Of a stretch of DNA of 64,000 bases, positions 59,751-64,000 are shown piece after piece. Numbering within the stretch: the stretch's first letter is position 1; each line of letters begins with the position of its first letter. The position numbers were made by a program, and so were the translations under genes. The notes beneath the pieces were generated by a model that was not told where the DNA came from, searched no databases, and saw only the letters and a list, made by a program, of their open reading frames with translations. The DNA is from Oribacterium sp. P6A1 (GTDB taxonomy: Bacteria > Bacillota > Clostridia > Lachnospirales > Lachnospiraceae): the NCBI RefSeq assembly GCF_000702885.1, contig NZ_JNKO01000009.1:1-64000 (forward strand), given 5' to 3'.

Positions 59751-61115
59751 ATGAAAACAAGCCTCACCTTCGGAGAGCTCATCACCATATCAAGTATGCT
59801 CTTCGGTTTATTTTTCGGCGCGGGAAATCTTATCTTCCCCGCTTATTTCGGTCAGATGGCCGGAAATCATATTTACCCGGCCCTGGCGGGATTTCTGATA
59901 ACAGCTGTGGGCATGCCTCTTCTTGCAGTCATATCTCTTGGTATAACAGGGAGCAACGGACTTCTTGACCTAAGCCAAAAGGTGGGAAAGAAATTCGGAT
60001 ACATCTTCACCATAGCTCTTTACCTGGCTATAGGTCCTTTCTTTGCAGCCCCCAGGTGCCTGACTGTACCCTTTGAGATAGGGATCAGACCTCTGCTTCC
60101 GGAAGGAAGTAATCCTCAGCTTATGCTTCTAATGTTTACGACCTTCATGTTCGTGCTTATTCTCTGGTTTTCCCTGAGACCGGGAAATATCCTTGTATGG
60201 ATCGGAAAGTTTCTTAACCCTGTATTTATAGTAGTTTTGGGAATACTTCTGTTCATAGCGCTGTCACAGCCCGAGGGAAGCATTGCACAGTTTACCGCGC
60301 AGGGGGCTTACGAAACCTCCCCTGTCCTCCAGGGAATACTTGACGGCTACAACACCATGGATACTCTTGCGGGTCTTGCCTTTGGAATCATAGTTGTGGA
60401 GGTTGTCCGTGCACAGGGCATCACTTCATCTTCACATATCGCTAAAAATACCATTATGGCCGGTATCTTCAGCTGCGGATTCATGGGGATTATATATTTC
60501 CTTGTTGCCCTGGCAGGCGCTGAAAGCAGAGCCTACGCTCCTTTAAGCGATAACGGAGGTGCTGTTCTTGCGGATATATCCGCGCATTTCCTTCCGGGAT
60601 TCGGATCCGTGCTTCTTGCGGTTATCGTATTTTTTGCCTGCCTGAAGACAGCGGTTGGCCTCATGACAAGCTGTGCCACAACATTTTCCGAGATGTTTCC
60701 GGGAAAGCTTTCCTATGGTAAATGGGCCGTTCTATTTTCCACAGTGACCTTTATCATTTCAAATGTGGGTCTCGCATCCATAATCAAAATTTCGGTTCCG
60801 GCTCTAATGATGCTATATCCCATAGCCATCACACTTACGCTGCTTTCTGTTTTCGGAGGATTGTTTAAGCATAATCATACTGTCATCGTTTCTGTTATGA
60901 CCATGTCTGTCATAAGCGCATTTTTTGATTTCATTAAGGCGCTGCCGGAAGCCTGGACCACTGCCATCAGAGCTGACGGTATCATAGCACTCTGTGACAG
61001 ATACCTGCCCTTCTTCACCTACGGTTTCGGGTGGGTGGTGCCAACCATGGCCGGACTGATGATTGGCTTAGTGATACTCTTTTTTGCTTCTGTCTTTCCG
61101 AGAGCTAAGGCTTGA
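59751..61115 (+). CDS. brnQ: Branched-chain amino acid:Na+ symporter
   Basis: 454 residues with about twelve membrane helices, LIVCS family importer of Leu, Ile and Val. Typical opening: GELITISSMLFGLFFGAGNLIFPAYFGQMAG, then GPFFAAPRCLTVPFEIGIRP and LDGYNTMDTLAGLAFGIIVVE, all family hallmarks. GGAG lies 8 nt before the ATG. It is one of few plus-strand genes here, convergent with sdaAA, with a strong terminator between them. Confidence 0.95.
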   Translation: MKTSLTFGELITISSMLFGLFFGAGNLIFPAYFGQMAGNHIYPALAGFLITAVGMPLLAVISLGITGSNGLLDLSQKVGKKFGYIFTIALYLAIGPFFAAPRCLTVPFEIGIRPLLPEGSNPQLMLLMFTTFMFVLILWFSLRPGNILVWIGKFLNPVFIVVLGILLFIALSQPEGSIAQFTAQGAYETSPVLQGILDGYNTMDTLAGLAFGIIVVEVVRAQGITSSSHIAKNTIMAGIFSCGFMGIIYFLVALAGAESRAYAPLSDNGGAVLADISAHFLPGFGSVLLAVIVFFACLKTAVGLMTSCATTFSEMFPGKLSYGKWAVLFSTVTFIISNVGLASIIKISVPALMMLYPIAITLTLLSVFGGLFKHNHTVIVSVMTMSVISAFFDFIKALPEAWTTAIRADGIIALCDRYLPFFTYGFGWVVPTMAGLMIGLVILFFASVFPRAKA

Positions 61116-61140
61116 AGATTTTTAAATTTGTTTACACAAA

Positions 61141-61175
61141 GTGACCTCCGGATAATCCGGAGGTCACTTCTTTTA
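61141..61175 (+). terminator. Terminator after brnQ
   Basis: A perfect 12-bp stem GTGACCTCCGGA / TCCGGAGGTCAC with a 3-nt loop, then TTCTTTTATA. It lies between two convergent genes. Confidence 0.9.
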
Positions 61176-61228
61176 TATAGAGAGTTCAATTATTTTTGGA
61201 GGATAAAAGTAACTTCTCTTGTATTCAC

Positions 61229-62113
61229 TTATCCCTTGGTTCCGAAAACCTGCTCGCGGTATTTCTTGCCTGTAGGGGTCGCTGCAAGACCGCCTGTGGC
61301 AGTTTCCTTGAGGTCACGGGACATGGCGTCACCAACCTCACGCATGGCATCTATACACTCATCTGCAGGAATCTTTGCCTCAATGCCTGCGAGAGCCATA
61401 TCTGCGGAAGAGAATGCTATAACCACGCCGGAAGCATTTCTCTTGATACATGGAATCTCAACGAGACCCGCAACAGGGTCACATACGAGACCTTCCTGAT
61501 TTACGATGGCGATAGCCAGAGCATCCGCACACATCTGCGGTGTGCCGCCCATAAGTTCAACGAGGGATGCCGCAGCCATGCCTGAAGCACTTCCGCACTC
61601 TGCCTGACAGCCGCCCTGTGCACCGGCGATACAAGCCTTTTCAGCAACTATCATTCCGAAAGCGGCTGCGGTAAAGATAGACATTACCACATCCTTCTTA
61701 TCCATCTTTCTGTCTTCATAAGCGGAGATGAGACATCCCGGAAGGATTCCGCAGCTTCCCGCAGTAGGAGTTGCCACGATCTTACCCATGGCAGCATTAC
61801 AGTTGGAAACTGCAAGAGCTCTGGAAACGGCCCTTGACATGGCCTGACCCATGAGTCCGCCGCCATTCTTTGCATACTGAGTCATCTTGAAGCCTTCGTC
61901 ACCTGTGAGACCGGAAGTGGATCTGCGGCCTTCCTGCTCGCCCCACTCTGCTGACTCAATCATGATGTCAAAACACTTCTCCATGCTCTTGTAAACTTCC
62001 TCTTCGGAAATTCCCATCTTCTTTGCCTGATCTTTGATACAGATATCACTGATTCGGCAATTATTCTCATTGGCTGCATCAACCAGCTCTTTTACTGAAT
62101 TATATGAAAGCAT
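61229..62113 (-). CDS. sdaAA: L-serine dehydratase, iron-sulfur type, alpha subunit
   Basis: 294 residues. It deaminates L-serine to pyruvate and ammonia using an oxygen-labile [4Fe-4S] cluster. Family blocks: SNCNAAMGKIVATPTAGSCG (conserved Cys and substrate loop), FGMIVAEKACIAGAQGGCQAECGSASGMAAA, GLVCDPVAGLVEIPCIKRN, together providing the cluster cysteines. It follows the beta-subunit gene by 11 nt, as in two-subunit Firmicute enzymes, and a putative serine symporter lies upstream. Confidence 0.96.
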   Translation of the reverse strand: MLSYNSVKELVDAANENNCRISDICIKDQAKKMGISEEEVYKSMEKCFDIMIESAEWGEQEGRRSTSGLTGDEGFKMTQYAKNGGGLMGQAMSRAVSRALAVSNCNAAMGKIVATPTAGSCGILPGCLISAYEDRKMDKKDVVMSIFTAAAFGMIVAEKACIAGAQGGCQAECGSASGMAAASLVELMGGTPQMCADALAIAIVNQEGLVCDPVAGLVEIPCIKRNASGVVIAFSSADMALAGIEAKIPADECIDAMREVGDAMSRDLKETATGGLAATPTGKKYREQVFGTKG

Positions 62114-62124
62114 TTATTTTCTCC

Positions 62125-62793
62125 TTAAATTGCATGGATAAGTAATGCATTATCGATATTATCCATTTTCTTAAGATCTGTGATCAGCTGCTCAGGCGGG
62201 AGTTCATCAAGCTCAAGTGTCATGAGAGCGTCTCCTCCGCGTTCCTTTCTGCTGAGATGGAAACCGCTTATGTTAAGTTCGCCGTATCGCCAGTACATAA
62301 GGTTGGTAACATTGGCAATTACACCCGGTGTATCCTTGTGAAGCACAAAAAGGGTGTTGTTCTCTCCGCTGAAGTTTACTTCCATTCCGTCTATATTGCT
62401 TACGCGAATGTTTCCGCCGCCGATACTTGCGCCCTCAACAAAACCGGTCTTACCGCTTTTGCAGGTGTAGTAAATTCTGGCTGTGTTCGGATGAGCTCCG
62501 GGAATGTCTTCAGCAATGAATTCATATTTAAGACCACGTTCCTCTGCTATATCCATAGCATTTCTGATCTCTTCGGAATAGCTCTTGAAGCCCATGATTC
62601 CGGCAAGAATAGCACGGTCTGTTCCATGTCCTCTGTAGGTGCGGGCAAATGATCCCGAAAGCTGTATCTTTACTTCAGTCAGAGTGTCCTGATCAACTAT
62701 CTTGTTGACTATGGCACCGATTCTGCAGGCACCTGCAGTGTGGGAACTGGAGGGTCCGATCATAACAGGTCCTATGATATTGAATATATTCAT
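62125..62793 (-). CDS. sdaAB: L-serine dehydratase, iron-sulfur type, beta subunit
   Basis: 222 residues from the ATG at 62793 (MNIFNIIGPVMIGPSSSHTA, the family's standard opening). The frame is open further up, but no family member starts there. The N-terminal serine-binding domain (GSFARTYRGHGTDRAILAGI) is followed by a C-terminal ACT-like domain (NTLFVLHKDTPGVIANVTNL ... SGFHLSRKERGGDALMTLE). The ribosome binding site is weak (AAAGG ~13 nt away). It forms the enzyme with SdaAA. Confidence 0.94.
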   Translation of the reverse strand: MNIFNIIGPVMIGPSSSHTAGACRIGAIVNKIVDQDTLTEVKIQLSGSFARTYRGHGTDRAILAGIMGFKSYSEEIRNAMDIAEERGLKYEFIAEDIPGAHPNTARIYYTCKSGKTGFVEGASIGGGNIRVSNIDGMEVNFSGENNTLFVLHKDTPGVIANVTNLMYWRYGELNISGFHLSRKERGGDALMTLELDELPPEQLITDLKKMDNIDNALLIHAI

Positions 62794-62840
62794 TTTCGGT
62801 TTAAGACCTTTCTTTGTCCTATATCTTTTAAACAAGTTCA

Positions 62841-62858
62841 GGGGCAATGCTTTGCCCC
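62841..62858. other. Hairpin between the symporter and sdaAB
   Basis: GGGGCAA / TTGCCCC with a 4-nt loop. On the minus strand no T run follows, so it may be an intercistronic processing or attenuation element rather than a full terminator. Confidence 0.5.
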
Positions 62859-62904
62859 CGATCTTCTTTTAATATCAGTTTTCGTTCTTAGTTATATTTC
62901 AGCA

Positions 62905-64000
62905 TCAGTCGTCAGCGACAGCCTGTCCCTTCATGATAACCTTTCTGTAGATCTGGTCAACAACCACGCCGATGGCATTGTCACCGGAAACGTTGCATGC
63001 TGTTCCGAAAGAATCCTGTGTGATGTAAAGAGCAACCATAAGTGCGCAGATAGGGCCGTTAGGATCACCTGCTGTTGTTCCGAATACCATGTAAAGGAAA
63101 GGAAGAGCTGTCATGATGGATCCGCCCGGAGCTCCCGGAGAAGCTACCATTGCTACGCCAAGTGTCATGATGAATGGGATAACAGTAGCAAGGCTGATAG
63201 GAAGATCGTTCATGAGACATACTGCTGTAGCGCAGGCTGTGATGGTGATCATGGAACCGCACATGTGAATGTTTGCGCAAAGCGGAACAACGAAGTTTCT
63301 GATCTGTGAGCAGATACCGTCTGCATGAGCACACTCAAGGTTTACAGGAATTGTAGCTGCTGAAGACTGTGTTCCGATAGCTGTTGTGTAACCGGGAATC
63401 TGGTTAAGCATAAGCTTAAAAGGATTCTTGTGTGAAACACTTCCTGCGATGAAGAACTCGATAACGAGGTAAACAAGGTGCATTGCGATAACAACGATAA
63501 ATACCTTCCAAAGGATTCCGAGGATCGTAAATGTCTTTCCTGAGTATGTAAGGTCTACGAAAGTTCCGCAGATATACAGCGGAAGAAGTGGAATGATTGC
63601 TGTGTGAAGAACCGCATCAATGATTGCCGAGAAATCCTTCATGCTGTTGTAAAGTGTTGTACCGATGGTCTTTCCGCGGAGACTTGACATGCAAAGTCCA
63701 AGGATGAAAGCAAGAACAACTGCTGAAAGTGTATCGATAACAGCAGGAAGTGAAATGCTGAAGTATGTTCCAACACTTACATCGGCTGTAGCCTGGATCT
63801 TCTCAAGAGCATCCGGAGCCATGAAGTGTGGAAAAAGTGAGCTTGATACGATGAAGGACATGCTTCCTGCAACGAGAGTACTTGTATAAGCAAGAAGTAC
63901 TGTGATGATAAGAAGCTTTCCTGCTCCCTGTGACAGATCTGCGATACCCATGGTAACGTATGCCAGGATCATGAGAGGGATTACGAACTTCAGGAATGAA
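62905..64000 (-). CDS. Dicarboxylate/amino acid:cation symporter (DAACS), 5' end outside the window
   Basis: At least 364 residues visible; the frame stays open to the window edge (SFLKFVIPLMILAYVTMGIA, a standard family segment), so the start is missing. GltPh-like features: HP1 serine loop (QSSAATIPVNLECAH), TM7 region NIHMCGSMITITACATAVCL, and HP2 (SPGAPGGSIMTALPFL), followed by NVSGDNAIGVVVDQIY, the TM8 segment with D...N that binds the substrate amino group. Its place directly before sdaAB-sdaAA suggests serine or threonine uptake; glutamate or aspartate cannot be excluded. Confidence 0.92.
   Translation of the reverse strand, partial: SFLKFVIPLMILAYVTMGIADLSQGAGKLLIITVLLAYTSTLVAGSMSFIVSSSLFPHFMAPDALEKIQATADVSVGTYFSISLPAVIDTLSAVVLAFILGLCMSSLRGKTIGTTLYNSMKDFSAIIDAVLHTAIIPLLPLYICGTFVDLTYSGKTFTILGILWKVFIVVIAMHLVYLVIEFFIAGSVSHKNPFKLMLNQIPGYTTAIGTQSSAATIPVNLECAHADGICSQIRNFVVPLCANIHMCGSMITITACATAVCLMNDLPISLATVIPFIMTLGVAMVASPGAPGGSIMTALPFLYMVFGTTAGDPNGPICALMVALYITQDSFGTACNVSGDNAIGVVVDQIYRKVIMKGQAVADD

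Noticed and set aside
62841-62858. Intrinsic terminator between the symporter and sdaAB
   Set aside because: The stem is good but the minus strand lacks a T run, and the gene order suggests co-transcription.

Overview
The window is chromosomal DNA from a low-to-mid-GC anaerobic Firmicute, most likely a Lachnospiraceae member. The evidence is the 16S 5' end at the left edge, strong Firmicute-type GGAGG ribosome binding sites, a SCIFF peptide with its radical-SAM maturase (a Clostridia hallmark), a tryptophan T-box, and the mix of TRAP, TAXI-TRAP and ATPase-less sugar ABC systems. No genus can be named from the sequence alone. Nearly all genes lie on the minus strand.

Layout. 1-490: 16S start, rRNA leader and a strong rrn promoter. 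0.5-9.7 kb: core and transport genes (YgjV-like protein, lipoprotein, NifX-like protein, alanine carrier, an ABC-F protein with a shortened first domain, Tex, a uridine-kinase-like enzyme, a small membrane protein). 10.0-11.3 kb: GltD-like flavoprotein. 11.5-20.2 kb: an accessory island with intact acetyltransferases, a GNAT-kinase fusion, two TetR systems with clear operators and a flavodoxin-MATE pair, mixed with many broken genes (GyrI-like, a GNAT tail, TrmO, RsgA, a TetR stub, a serine recombinase and a KilA-N protein). 20.4-24.9 kb: SCIFF peptide and maturase coupled to an Orn/Lys/Arg decarboxylase, then SseB. 25.1-31.2 kb: T-box-controlled trpDFBA, with trpC separated from it by a zinc-ribbon/DUF4234 gene. 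31.4-34.3 kb: MarR-MATE efflux pair and two small genes. 34.3-41.4 kb: sugar-acid catabolism (an SDR dehydrogenase with a perfect cre-like site, and a cluster matching E. coli yiaKLMNO, divergent from a GntR regulator). 41.9-45.6 kb: TAXI-type TRAP system with DUF1850. 46.3-53.8 kb: AraC regulator, LacZ and an ABC sugar transporter. 54-64 kb: amino acid permease, M18 aminopeptidase, KtrAB potassium uptake (KtrA truncated), BrnQ, L-serine dehydratase and the start of a DAACS symporter running off the right edge.

The genes form several local modules. TRAP, DlgD and YhcH proteins would import and reduce a diketo-sugar acid. The ABC permeases and LacZ would import and cut a beta-galactoside. The symporter and SdaA pair would take up and deaminate serine. 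Each multidrug MATE sits with its own repressor and palindromic operator.

The least explained signals are non-coding. A small dispersed palindromic repeat (core ACTTATGACACTTAT) recurs at about five places, three of them exactly at stop codons and one at the point where KtrA is cut short. A second hairpin is shared by the trp leader and a four-hairpin array near 46.2 kb. The ABC-F gene has a consensus promoter placed so close to its ATG that the mRNA should be nearly leaderless.
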